Shown: positions 16,944 through 24,850, counted from the stretch's first letter. The stretch is DNA of 52,393 nt from an uncultured Burkholderiaceae bacterium (GCA_937871985.1 CALMPB010000147.1:1-52393), one strand, 5' to 3'. Numbers and translations are program-made. The notes: generated by a model from the letters alone, not told the origin.

Positions 16944-19463
16944 CTACATCCCCATGTCCATGTCGTCATCGATCTCCGGCGAATGATCCGGGCCGTGATG
17001 ACGATGGTGGTGATCGGGGTCGCGCTGCGTCGCAAACCCATCGCGCAATTCGCGGGTCGCCTGGTCCTCGTGGCGATCGGCATCACCGCGATCGGACCGG
17101 CTTTCCGGGGCATGGCGTGACGCCTCGCCGCGCGTCGGATCCACCCCGCTCTGCGGACCCGCACGGTTCTCGATCAGGGACATGCCCATGCCGCCGAGTT
17201 GGGCATCCAGACTGGATGAACCTCCCGTCACAGGCTTGGAAGGTTCGCCCCCGACCCTCGTTGCGGCATCCGACGCGCGGACGGCATCGACGCCGGTCGG
17301 GCTGCTGGCGACGCCCTTGCCGGTTATCTGATCGATCACCACCGGCAGCGACCCGGTGACCTCCATCGCCGCAGCCGCCTTTTCAGCCTCGCTACGCGGC
17401 TTCTCGGGCTGCGAGGCGGTCAGGTCCGGCTCTTGCCTTTCCTTCGCCTCCACGCCCCCCACAGGCCGTGTGGGGGTATGCTCGCGGCCACCCTCACCCC
17501 CCTCATCCGCGCCATTGTTCCGGGTGTTCTGACGACGCCGGTCTTCCGGCGAGACGTATTCGGTAGGCGTGAAGTTCTTGCGGGGCACCGCCCCCGGCGC
17601 GACCTCGGCATAGGAGCGGTATTTGAGTTCGATCCGCGCAGCGGGAAATCCATCGGGAAACTTCACGAAGCCGTGGAGCGACGGCAGGTTGTTGATGTCG
17701 TCGGGGATGACCAGCGGCTCGATCGCCGTGCGAGGCGTGAGGGTCGAGGCGTCGCGGGTGTTGTTGTAGCCGTAGCTGTAGGCCTCATCCATCTGGCGGA
17801 CCTCGCGGCTGCCGATGAACTCGGAGCACTTTTCGGCTGTGGTTCGATCGGCGGTGGCGAGGATCAGCTTGGTGCGCGCAAGTCCGGTGAGCGCGGTCGC
17901 GTTCTGCAAGCCATAGGTCGCGACCAGCTTGTCGAACGAGTGGATCCCAAGGACGAACGCACCGCCGAAGTTGCGGGCCGACTGGAGGCCATGCTCGATA
18001 CCAGGAAGCGCGTGAAGCGCATGGACTTCGTCAAACAGATACCAGGTCCGCAGGTCACGGGTCTTGGGCAGGCGCATGAGGTTGTTGACGGCCAGATCGA
18101 TCCACAGCGTGAACAGACCGCGGGTCATCTCGAGGTCGTTGTACGAGCCGGTGATGAACATGATCGAGCCGTCGCGATTGTCGGTCGCGATCCAGTCGCG
18201 GATCGAGAAGGCGGGCGGGCCGCCCGGGACAGGGTCCGGCATGAAGCGTAGCGCCTGTCCGTTGACGTTCAGAACCGAGCGGATCGATTCCGCCATGCGG
18301 GCGGCTTTCTCGGTCGTCAGCGGGGCGGCGATGGTGTCATCGAGCTTGGCGTTGATCGACTTCAGATCGGCCTGCATCAGGTGGTGCGCGATCGCGGCGT
18401 TGTTCGCTTCACCCATCTCCTGAAGCTTCAGGCACATCTCGATGAAGAGCATCCGCGCGGCGTTCTGCCAGAACGGTTCCTTGTCGTCGGGATGCGAGGG
18501 AATGAGGGCCGATGCGGCCGAAACGAAATCGGCATAGTTGCGGCATTCGTCGAACAGCGTCCACGGCGCGCAACGCTCGTCCATAGGGTTGAGAATGACG
18601 TCGGTTTCTGGGTTGTAGAACGTCTCCACGAACACGCCGGTCAGGTCAAAGATGACCGCGCGATGACCGCGCGCGCGAAGCTGCGAGACGTGGCTGCGCA
18701 GCTGGGTCGTCTTGCCGGTGCCGGTGGTGCCGATGAGCATGGTATGGCTCTGTTCGAGCCGCCACGGATAGGGGATGCCGGCGATCGTGTATGGAACGTG
18801 GATGCCCCGGTCGATCCGATCGAGGATCGGAGCCTTGGCGACGAGTTCGGGGACGTACGGCGGATCGTGTTCGGCGCACTCGGTGCGGAACTTGCGCCGG
18901 TTGTGGCCGCTGACAGTTTTGACGAGCACGTCACGCTCGACCAACAGGGCGCCGCGGTTGTGGCGTTCCTGGAGCATGTCGCTGCCGCGCTTGTTTGCCC
19001 ACATGATGAACCACATGATGATCGGTGCTGCGATGAAGGCCGACATGACGAGTGTCGTCAGGAAGATCTTGACCGTCTTCGCCCAGGCATGAACGACATG
19101 GGGTTCGTAGGGGACGTAGCCGATCGGAACCTTGGTCACGATGCCGTTTGGCAAGGTCAGGTTGATGAGGTGGAATTTGTCCCCGCCGACCCACGTCCAG
19201 ATGGCGGAATAGAGCTTCATCAGGTCGAGCTGGAATTCATGCTCGGCGAGGCCCAGCCAGACGAAGATATTGAACAGGACGATGAACGTCCCCAGCCATA
19301 TCCAGATGGGCACCTGGAGGCCCGCCCAGGTCATCTTGTACTGACTGGCGAGAAGCTGCGAACCGCGGGTGAAATTGCCCGAGTTGCGGGTGATCCGCCC
19401 CCGCGCGGAATGGTGCTTTACGGTCGCCGCCTGACCGTTGAACCGGATGTCGCCGCTACGCAT
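16944..19463 (-). CDS. Type IV coupling protein (TraD/TrwB-like)
   Basis: The protein has 839 residues. Two N-terminal transmembrane helices span about 49-70 and 133-157, then a VirD4/TrwB ATPase with Walker A GTTGTGKTT near 241 and a Walker B-type WYLFDEVHAL. A long Pro/Gly/charged C-terminal tail ends IDDDMDMGM; such acidic tails in F-type TraD contact the relaxosome RHH protein. It pumps the relaxase-DNA complex into the transfer channel. It overlaps the RHH gene by 8 bases and lies next to the relaxase gene. Confidence 0.93.
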   Translation of the reverse strand: MRSGDIRFNGQAATVKHHSARGRITRNSGNFTRGSQLLASQYKMTWAGLQVPIWIWLGTFIVLFNIFVWLGLAEHEFQLDLMKLYSAIWTWVGGDKFHLINLTLPNGIVTKVPIGYVPYEPHVVHAWAKTVKIFLTTLVMSAFIAAPIIMWFIMWANKRGSDMLQERHNRGALLVERDVLVKTVSGHNRRKFRTECAEHDPPYVPELVAKAPILDRIDRGIHVPYTIAGIPYPWRLEQSHTMLIGTTGTGKTTQLRSHVSQLRARGHRAVIFDLTGVFVETFYNPETDVILNPMDERCAPWTLFDECRNYADFVSAASALIPSHPDDKEPFWQNAARMLFIEMCLKLQEMGEANNAAIAHHLMQADLKSINAKLDDTIAAPLTTEKAARMAESIRSVLNVNGQALRFMPDPVPGGPPAFSIRDWIATDNRDGSIMFITGSYNDLEMTRGLFTLWIDLAVNNLMRLPKTRDLRTWYLFDEVHALHALPGIEHGLQSARNFGGAFVLGIHSFDKLVATYGLQNATALTGLARTKLILATADRTTAEKCSEFIGSREVRQMDEAYSYGYNNTRDASTLTPRTAIEPLVIPDDINNLPSLHGFVKFPDGFPAARIELKYRSYAEVAPGAVPRKNFTPTEYVSPEDRRRQNTRNNGADEGGEGGREHTPTRPVGGVEAKERQEPDLTASQPEKPRSEAEKAAAAMEVTGSLPVVIDQITGKGVASSPTGVDAVRASDAATRVGGEPSKPVTGGSSSLDAQLGGMGMSLIENRAGPQSGVDPTRGEASRHAPESRSDRGDADRHEDQATRELRDGFATQRDPDHHHRHHGPDHSPEIDDDMDMGM

Positions 19464-19740
19464 GGAACGTCGCCAGGCGCTCCTTCGCGGCTTCGCGAAG
19501 CTGGGGTACGACGTCGCCGTGATCGCGTGTGATAATCACGTCGATCGCCGCCTGCATGTACTCGAGAACGAGGACCGCACGGGTGATGTTGAAAGTATGC
19601 TCGGCCTCAGCGAAACGGATACCGAACATAAGCGCAGTGCGCGCGGCCTCAGACCGGGAGCACGACCGTTTCGCGGCTACACGATCAAGTGCCGCAATCT
19701 CTTCAGACGAAAGTCTGAAAGCTATCGTCGAGTTAGACAT
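19456..19740 (-). CDS. Ribbon-helix-helix relaxosome accessory protein (TrwA/TraM-like role)
   Basis: The protein has 94 residues. The N-terminal strand-helix-helix is STIAFRLSSEEIAALDRVAAK then SRSEAARTALMFGI, the RHH DNA-binding fold; the C-terminal half is helical and could tetramerise. As the first gene of the transfer operon, directly beside the oriT-like region and an imperfect inverted repeat, it probably binds oriT and represses its own operon, as TrwA does in R388. The role is inferred from position. Confidence 0.75.
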   Translation of the reverse strand: MSNSTIAFRLSSEEIAALDRVAAKRSCSRSEAARTALMFGIRFAEAEHTFNITRAVLVLEYMQAAIDVIITRDHGDVVPQLREAAKERLATFHA

Positions 19741-19741
19741 T

Positions 19742-19767
19742 CACCACCCACTTGAAAGTGGCTGGTG
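19742..19767. repeat. Imperfect inverted repeat at the start of the relaxosome RHH gene
   Basis: Arms CACCA-C-CCACTT and AAGTGG-C-TGGTG are separated by GA, giving eleven paired bases per side with one mismatch. The repeat ends two bases ahead of the RHH start codon, so a protein bound there would block transcription or translation initiation. The RHH protein itself is the obvious candidate. Confidence 0.5.
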
Positions 19768-19887
19768 GGGTTTTCGGAGAGTGGAAAATACTACAGCCTG
19801 GTCCCGAGGTATAGAGTGAAAACGCATTCACCCTGCAAACAGGGATTTTCGCGCGTTCTCAAGCGCTTAGGGGAGAACCACCAAGGC

Positions 19888-19921
19888 GTTTGCAGGGGCA
19901 AACATGTTTGCCCCTGCAAAC
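19888..19921. repeat. Perfect 34-bp palindrome in the oriT-like region
   Basis: The 17-base arm GTTTGCAGGGGCAAACA is followed at once by its exact reverse complement, with no spacer. Each arm is itself partly self-complementary (GTTTGC ... GCAAAC), so it can form nested cruciforms. The CCCTGCAAAC motif recurs about 57 bases away at 19831. Likely binding site for relaxosome proteins or part of oriT. Confidence 0.75.
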
Positions 19922-20264
19922 ACCGGCAATTACAGACACTTAACCTGCGGCGTGCCGCGTACGGTGTGCAAATCCTTAGGGACTGTCGCGGTGGTGGTGG
20001 CATCATGGCTGGATGTCCGATCATTGGACTGGGTTCCGGGAGAGTAAGCGCCGCAGGCAGGCGACCACCGGACTGGACCGAAGGGTATTGGGCGGAGCAA
20101 TCCCGCCCGACGACGGACCTGGCCGAAGGTCAGTGTCCGTCGCCTCATGCTGGTCCGGTAAAGCCGGACCAGCGAGCGATTATGAGTGTCGCTATTGTGC
20201 CGGTGGAGCGGTGCTGGCATCGTGGGAAATGGAGGCCGATCCACGATCAGAAAAGGCAGGTCAT

Positions 20265-20483
20265 ATGGCACGGAGTATCGAGCAGGAACGGGCACAGCTT
20301 GAGGCGGACGAACAGCGGCTCAACGAACGCCGCAAGCAACTGGCCGATCGTGAGCGTTCGGAGCTGCTGAAGGAGGTGGAACGGTCGGGGTTGATGAAGG
20401 CCGATCCTGCCCAGTTCAGCGCGATCATTGGAGCGATCAAGAAACTCGGGATCGCCGAGACCGTGAAGCGCCTGACCGCGTAA
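20265..20483 (+). CDS. Small coiled-coil protein, TraC/TraD-type mobilisation accessory candidate
   Basis: The protein has 72 residues and is almost entirely charged helix: ARSIEQERAQLEADEQRL then ERRKQLADRERSELLKEVE, with a compact hydrophobic C-terminus (FSAIIGAIKKLGIAETV). An AAGGCAGG Shine-Dalgarno lies just ahead of the ATG at 20265. It faces away from the relaxase operon across the oriT-like region, where small accessory genes of this type (DUF6437/TraC-like) are common. Family identity is uncertain. A strong terminator follows. Confidence 0.65.
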   Translation: MARSIEQERAQLEADEQRLNERRKQLADRERSELLKEVERSGLMKADPAQFSAIIGAIKKLGIAETVKRLTA

Positions 20484-20526
20484 GCGGGTCAGCGCGAAAG
20501 CGGGCTCAAGCCCATCATGCAAATAG

Positions 20527-20557
20527 AAGGGGAGCTGCCGTTAGGCGCTCCCCTTTT
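20527..20557 (+). terminator. Rho-independent terminator after the small mobilisation-type gene
   Basis: Arms GGGGAGC (20529-20535) and GCTCCCC (20547-20553) with an 11-base loop are followed by TTTT. It follows the stop at 20483 by 44 bases. Confidence 0.8.
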
Positions 20558-20606
20558 CAATGCTTGGGCCGAGTTGGCGAAGCTTCGGTCCATTCAGGCA
20601 TAAGAA

Positions 20607-20641
20607 TGGGGAGCATCGAGGCGAAGCCCGATGCTCCCCGA
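20607..20641 (-). terminator. Hairpin downstream of the 184-residue gene
   Basis: GGGGAGCATCG and CGATGCTCCCC pair over 11 bp around a 10-base loop. On the minus strand the stem is followed by a weak ATTCTTAT tract, so termination efficiency is uncertain. It lies 23 bases past the stop of the gene at 20664-21218. Confidence 0.55.
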
Positions 20642-20663
20642 CGCGATGGCGACTGGAGGGAGG

Positions 20664-21218
20664 CTATCCCCAGACCATGCGTATCCCTTCACTGGTGTCG
20701 GCCTGAGCAGCGAGGGTGTCGAAGCGTTCGAGGTAACGACCATCGAGGCGACCAAGGTCGCGGCGAACATAGGGCTGGCCGAGTGTTTCGCGTAGTTGCC
20801 CGATGGGCATGCTGCCGCAATTATCGTCCGAAAGTCGTAGCGCGTCGAGGACGTGGAAGGCGTTGCCGTTCGCGAGATTGATCTCCGCTGCGCCGTCCGG
20901 GGTGCTGGCGACGCGCATCGTGATCGTGCGGGTCGCGTCATCGTGCCAGAAGCGCACGTTGAGGCCACGGAACTGGGCTTCCTCGACCACGGCGATGACA
21001 CCCACATCGTGATCGAAGATCGCGCAGATCGACGCGAGCGACCAGGGGCAGACGCGAGCTTCGAACGAGCACGACACGAGCGGGTCATCATCCTCGTCTT
21101 CGAGCAGCTGGCCACGTTCGCGGGCGAAGGCGCGGAACGCGGCAAGCTGGCGGGCGGTGATGACGGCGGGCGCGGCGTCGGCTTTGCGATCGACGCTGAG
21201 GAAGAAGGTGATCGACAT
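20664..21218 (-). CDS. Hypothetical protein with structured leader
   Basis: The protein has 184 residues, beginning MSITFFLSVDRKADAAPAVI, soluble with mixed alpha/beta character. It contains DDDPLVSCSFEARVCPWSL and RFWHDDATRTITMRVAST. I do not recognise a family. The ATG at 21218 has GGGAGA upstream and the hairpin/purine-tract leader found ahead of many genes of this element. The ten-unit hairpin array begins about 115 bases upstream, so the array could lie in its 5' untranslated region if transcription starts far upstream. Confidence 0.65.
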   Translation of the reverse strand: MSITFFLSVDRKADAAPAVITARQLAAFRAFARERGQLLEDEDDDPLVSCSFEARVCPWSLASICAIFDHDVGVIAVVEEAQFRGLNVRFWHDDATRTITMRVASTPDGAAEINLANGNAFHVLDALRLSDDNCGSMPIGQLRETLGQPYVRRDLGRLDGRYLERFDTLAAQADTSEGIRMVWG

Positions 21219-21252
21219 GGTCTGTCTCCCATTGGAACCATCATCTCCGGTT

Positions 21253-21281
21253 CCCCTCCCCTTCCGATCCGTCAGGATCGG
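21253..21281 (-). promoter_or_regulatory. Shared leader element: hairpin plus purine tract
   Basis: On the minus strand CCGATCC-TGAC-GGATCGG (21281-21264) is followed immediately by AAGGGGAGGGGAA, and the start codon comes about 35 bases later. This is one of ten similar leaders in the window. Confidence 0.6.
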
Positions 21282-21332
21282 CATGGCCGATCACGGGGTC
21301 ATGGGTCGGTCCGCAGGACCGGGTGCCCGAGC

Positions 21333-22193
21333 GATGCGTAGCTGGTGCTCGCAATGCGCAGGCATTGCGGCACCGCGAGCGAGCCGGGCTTCGGTCGGAC
21401 TGCGCCGGTCGATGCGTAGCGAGCGCGACACGCGCAGGCGTGGCCGCGATGCGAGCGAGACGGGCGCGGTCGATAAGCGGGTGCGATCGGCACGAGCGAG
21501 GCGTAGCGAACCGGCGATCCGAAGGGATCGCCGTGAAGCGAGCGAGCCGTGCCGGTCAGCTCCTGCGCGATGGCATCGGCACGGTGCGATGCGCAGCGGC
21601 AGCGCAGGCGATGCGACGGCATCGCCGCGCCCGCCAGCGAGCCGTGCCGATGCGGCAAGCGACATGCCGGGTGAGACGCGCCGGTCGATGCGTAGCGAGC
21701 GCGACATGCGCAGGCGTGGCCGCGATGCGAGCGAGACGGCGTGGCCGATCAATGGGTGCGATCGGCACGGCGCGATGCGCAGCGGCAGTGCAGGCGATGC
21801 GACGGCATCGCCGCGCCCGCCAGCGAGCCGTGCTGATGCCGCAAGCGTGACGCCGGTTGAACCGCGCCGGTCGATGCGTAGCGAGCGTGACACGCGCAGG
21901 CGTGGCCGCGATGCGAGCGAGACGGCGCGGTCGATAAGCCAACGCGATCGGCACGGCGATGCGTAGCGAACCGGCGATCCGAAGGGATCGCCGTGAAGCA
22001 AGCGAGGCGTGCCGATTGGTGTTCAACGACGATCGCCAGTCGTATCGGCCGAGGCGTAGCGCGCTGGTCATCGCATTCAGCGATGACCGCAAAGCGAGCG
22101 AGGCGATGCGACGGGTGTCGGTATCGACCCCGGCACCGGCGAGGCGTAGCTGGCAGTGGCAATGCGACGGCATTGCCCTGCCGCGAGCGAGCC
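21333..22193. repeat. Array of ten hairpin units with conserved flanks
   Basis: Units start at 21333, 21411, 21498, 21588, 21687, 21774, 21873, 21958, 22051 and 22141, each 51-57 bp and spaced 78-99 bp, all in one orientation. Each begins GATGCGTAGC or GAGGCGTAGC (GATGCGCAGC in units 4 and 6), then an inverted repeat, then AGCGAGCGAGCCG or close. The arms differ but stay complementary: GCAATGC/GCATTGC, CACGC/GCGTG, GGCGATCC/GGATCGCC, GGCGATGC/GCATCGCC, GGTCATCGC/GCGATGACC and GGCAATGC/GCATTGCC. Loops are GCAG, GAAG, GACG or ATTCA. Reading frames across it give only low-complexity Arg/Ser-rich peptides, so it is not coding. It fills the 1.1 kb between the terminator at 22287 and the gene ending its leader at 21281. 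Confidence 0.85.
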
Positions 22194-22286
22194 GTGCCGA
22201 GCGGGCAACGTGGCGTGATCGACCGATAGGTCAGTCCCACGCGGCGCGATGGGGCTCGATGCCCCGGAGCGCCGCCCAGGGCGACG

Positions 22287-22326
22287 TAAAAAAGGGGAAG
22301 GACTCCGGTTGCCCGGAGCCCTTCCG
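22287..22326 (-). terminator. Strong rho-independent terminator after the DUF2493 gene
   Basis: GGAAGG-A-CTCCGG and CCGGAG-C-CCTTCC pair with one mismatch around TTGC and are followed on the minus strand by CCTTTTTT. It lies just past the stop at 22335 and separates that gene from the hairpin array. Confidence 0.85.
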
Positions 22327-22334
22327 TGGGTGCG

Positions 22335-23327
22335 TCAGGCGCGGCGGCTGCGCTGGCTCGGCTGCACCGGTGCCTGTCCGTCCTTGCGGAAGACGTGGAG
22401 CGGTACGCCGGCGGTACGCAACTTGCGAGCGAAGTCGATCTGGACGCCCGATCCTTCGCAGACGATCGCTTCGACGGGACGCAGCGAGGCGATGCGGTCG
22501 TTGCGGAGGAACCCGCCCCGGTTGCCGTGGCGCTTGTCGAGGAACATGCGCACCAGCTTGACCTCGCGCGAGGCCGCCCACGACGCTGCGATGGCGTCGG
22601 CACCCTTGTTCATGGCGGTGGTCATCAGGACCATCGACGGGATGCGACGCTTGATCTGGTCGAGGCGTTCGAAGAGCTGCTCGTGGTCGTGCCATTCCAT
22701 GCCGCCCGAGAAGGCGACAATCGGGCCGCTCGGGTTGTGCTCGTCCCGACGCTTTGCCGCGCGTGCCGCCAGATAGTCGGCACCGTCGATCATCGAGGCG
22801 GTCAGCTTGGACGACACCCTGCTGCCGCGGACGGTCGAGAAGGGCCGTCCGGTCTCGACGCGATACACGTTCCCGGCGTGGTCCCGCATGCAGCGCATCG
22901 CCTCGGCGCAATTCTCGAGGGTCTGGCAGAGCAGCTGGGTTTCTTCGAGTTCCACCGCGTAGATCTCCGAGGGGTCGTAGCTGCGCACCAGGTCGCCCAG
23001 CTTCTTGGCGGCGTCATCCTCCCGCCCCTCGATGCGCTTGGCCACCATGTGGAAGCTGTTGACGAAACCCCATGCGAGATCGGCGGCGAATTCTTCCATG
23101 CGGGTGTCGCGGAACACGTCGAACATCGTCGCCAGCATCTGCTCGACGGCGTGCGCGGCCTGCTCCGGGTCGGGCATGTCCAGCTTCTCGGCTTCGCTGA
23201 CGATGGAAAGCTTGGCCATCTCGCTCGCCTCGATGAACGCCCCCTGATAGGTCTCGGTGGTGTCCTCGTCGGCGCGGCGCTCGTTGATCGCGCGGCCCAT
23301 GTCGTTGAAGTTGCTGTACTTGGTCAT
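22335..23327 (-). CDS. DUF2493 (SLOG-superfamily) domain protein
   Basis: The protein has 330 residues. The N-terminal two thirds are helical and charged. The C-terminal part from about residue 200 is a Rossmann-like DUF2493/cpYpsA-type SLOG domain: PIVAFSGGMEWHDHEQLFE, then MVLMTTAMNKGADAIAASWA and VKLVRMFLDKRHG. SLOG domains bind nucleotides or nucleotide-derived ligands, and DUF2493 proteins are frequent on plasmids and phages. The start at 23327 (MTKYSNF) is preferred over ATG 23339 because GGAGG sits six bases ahead. A strong terminator follows. Confidence 0.8.
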   Translation of the reverse strand: MTKYSNFNDMGRAINERRADEDTTETYQGAFIEASEMAKLSIVSEAEKLDMPDPEQAAHAVEQMLATMFDVFRDTRMEEFAADLAWGFVNSFHMVAKRIEGREDDAAKKLGDLVRSYDPSEIYAVELEETQLLCQTLENCAEAMRCMRDHAGNVYRVETGRPFSTVRGSRVSSKLTASMIDGADYLAARAAKRRDEHNPSGPIVAFSGGMEWHDHEQLFERLDQIKRRIPSMVLMTTAMNKGADAIAASWAASREVKLVRMFLDKRHGNRGGFLRNDRIASLRPVEAIVCEGSGVQIDFARKLRTAGVPLHVFRKDGQAPVQPSQRSRRA

Positions 23328-23899
23328 GATAGCCTCCATGAGTTGAAAATCTCACCTTCTCTCGGTGAGGAATCTCATCCGGCATGCGGCGGTCAGGGCG
23401 GTCAGGGACGTTAACCGGGAAGCCGCGGCCCGCAGGGTCGCGGACCCCGGTTAACGCTCGCGCGCGGGGGAGCCGATTTTCTCGTGCCCTGGAGGCGGAG
23501 CGAAGCGGAGGCGGAAGGGTGCGTGAAAATTGGGGGGACCGCGCGTCCTTGACGGCCCGCCAACCCCGCATGCCAGACTTCCTCATCACAGAGAGAGAAA
23601 ATATTATGTTGTGGTGGGCACGCCGGGTCGGACCGAGCACGGGCGGCGGTGATGCGCCGCCAGGCGCAGCGCCGCAAAGGCAGCGCCAGTGAGCCCGGGA
23701 GGGCGAGCCAGCTGCCGCCGCCCGCGCGCAGGACGCCCGGCGCCGGCATAGGGATCGTCACCCGCAGGGCGGAGACCCCGCCAGGGGGCTCCGTGAGGCC
23801 CGCCAGGGCCGAATAGAGCCCGGTCCCGCCCACAAGGCGGGACGCCCCGCCCTGCCCCTCTACGGCCGTCCCACAGCCAGCACAGCAGGATCAGCAGGA
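23328..23899. other. Non-coding region upstream of the DUF2493 gene, rich in secondary structure
   Basis: No convincing gene. It contains a small hairpin at about 23353-23371 (CTCACC/GGTGAG), the nested inverted repeat at 23409-23456, and a GTCCCGCC/GGCGGGAC hairpin at 23823-23843 that may terminate the gene ending at 23900. An ATG at 23909 opens a 101-codon frame with one hydrophobic stretch but an otherwise Arg/Gly/Pro-rich product. I left it out. Confidence 0.5.
23409..23456. repeat. Nested inverted repeat with 11-bp outer arms
   Basis: CGTTAACCGGG (23409-23419) and CCCGGTTAACG (23446-23456) are perfectly complementary. Inside, CCGCG (23423-23427) pairs with CGCGG (23439-23443). It lies about 80 bases upstream of the DUF2493 start and could be a protein-binding or recombination site. 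Confidence 0.65.
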
Positions 23900-24373
23900 T
23901 CAGTCCCATTCATACTCGCCACCGTCATCCCCGGCATCGTAATCCGGCATCTCCTGGATTCCCGGGTCGTCTGGATCGCGGTTGGCATCGGGGTCCTCGC
24001 CGTGCGGGTCGGTCTGGATATCCGGTTCGGTTGCGAACCGGATATCTTCACCGATCCGGTCAGCAATGTCCGGCTCGACCGCGCTGTCATCGTCTAGCCA
24101 GCAGGAACGCGGACACTGGAGCAGCTGGTGACCACGATGGACGAAGGGCTGGCCGTTCATCAGGATGGGTCGCTCGGCGAGACGCCGGCAGGGTTCATTG
24201 CGACGGTTGCGGAAGCCGCACGGCACCGCCAGCGGGGCGAGCGCGACGGCATTGCCGTCGTGGTCGCCGCCGGCGGGTGCCGGCTCGTCGACCCGAGCGA
24301 CCGGGTCCGGTGCCGTAGGTATCGGCTCGGGCGCGAACGGGTCGCCGTCGAACATGTCGCGCTGGACGGTCAT
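23900..24373 (-). CDS. Acidic hypothetical protein
   Basis: The protein has 157 residues starting MTVQRDMFDGDPFAPEPIP. The central part has CGFRNRRNEPCRRL and CPRSCW (four Cys, possible metal site) and the C-terminal third is strongly acidic (DPDDPGIQEMPDYDAGDDGG). No family recognised. The ATG at 24373 is supported by an AGG-rich stretch (CTGAAAGG) upstream. It is followed by a hairpin at 23823-23843. Confidence 0.55.
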   Translation of the reverse strand: MTVQRDMFDGDPFAPEPIPTAPDPVARVDEPAPAGGDHDGNAVALAPLAVPCGFRNRRNEPCRRLAERPILMNGQPFVHRGHQLLQCPRSCWLDDDSAVEPDIADRIGEDIRFATEPDIQTDPHGEDPDANRDPDDPGIQEMPDYDAGDDGGEYEWD

Positions 24374-24511
24374 GGTGCCGGACCTTTCAGGTGAGCGCGC
24401 GCTGGCGCAAGGCCGCGGTGCGAAGCACCGTGGGCGAGGCGTCCTGCGCGGGCGATGATGAAGCATGCGCGAAGGGCGACGCCCGCAGGCGCCGCCCGGT
24501 TCGCTGGCCGG

Positions 24512-24850
24512 TCAGTAGAACTCGGCGCGATCGGCGATGATCTCGCAGCCGTAGCGGTCGTTGCCGTCGCTGTCCTGCCAGCGGGTGTAGTGCAGGCGTC
24601 CCTCGATGGCGATGAGGTCGCCCTTCTTGCGGTTGCCGGCGATCGCCTTGGCGAGGCCGTTGAAGCAGGTGACCTTGTGGTATTCGGTCTCCTTGACGGT
24701 GAAGCCGTCGTCGCCTTTGTAGGTGTGGCCGTCCTTGTTGAGCTTCGGGCGATCGGTCGCCACGAAGATGGTCGCGACGCTGGTGGCGCGATTGACTTCG
24801 CGCAGTTCGGGGGTGCGGGTCAGGCGGCCGACGAGGTTCACGTTGTTCAT
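24512..24850 (-). CDS. ssb: Single-stranded DNA-binding protein
   Basis: The protein has 112 residues and is an OB-fold SSB core: MNNVNLVGRLTRTPELR, then ATDRPKLNKDG, YHKVTCFNGLAKAIAG, KKGDLIAIEGRLHYTRW and CEIIADRAEFY. It lacks the disordered tail and acidic C-terminal tip of chromosomal SSB, as in short plasmid SSBs, so it may not recruit host replication proteins. GGAGG lies six bases ahead of the ATG. A degraded inverted copy sits on the opposite strand at 25070-25521. Confidence 0.92.
   Translation of the reverse strand: MNNVNLVGRLTRTPELREVNRATSVATIFVATDRPKLNKDGHTYKGDDGFTVKETEYHKVTCFNGLAKAIAGNRKKGDLIAIEGRLHYTRWQDSDGNDRYGCEIIADRAEFY

Larger units (their letters stand above)
19741..20264. 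other. oriT-like non-coding region
   Basis: These 524 bases between divergent genes hold an unusual density of inverted repeats. An imperfect repeat at 19742-19767 (CACCA-c-CCACTT / AAGTGG-c-TGGTG) touches the RHH gene start. CCCTGCAAAC occurs at 19831-19840 and in both arms of the 34-bp palindrome at 19888-19921. Hairpins lie at 20111-20142 (CGACGGAC/GTCCGTCG) and 20151-20171 (TGGTCCGG/CCGGACCA). Position beside relaxase genes and this structure suggest the transfer origin. I could not identify the nic site. Confidence 0.6.

Noticed and set aside
13866..19740. Complete type IV secretion system near the relaxase
   Set aside because: No VirB4, VirB11, VirB8-10 or pilin-like frame is found in the window. 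Only the coupling protein and relaxase are present.
20013..20264. N-terminal extension of the small mobilisation-type gene
   Set aside because: The preceding codons run through the hairpins of the oriT-like region. A good ribosome-binding site sits before the ATG at 20265.
21299..22173. Long Arg/Ser/Ala-rich proteins across the hairpin array on both strands
   Set aside because: They arise because the repeats have no stop codons in several frames; composition is low-complexity, several frames are open at once and no ribosome-binding site fits.
21333..22193. CRISPR array
   Set aside because: Spacing is regular, but the repeated parts are not identical, the variable parts are self-complementary arms rather than unrelated spacers, and no cas gene is near.
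23604..23909. 101-codon frame starting MGLILLILLCWLWDGRRG
   Set aside because: One hydrophobic stretch and an overlap with the preceding stop make it tempting, but the rest is Arg/Gly/Pro-rich, and a GTCCCGCC/GGCGGGAC hairpin cuts through it.
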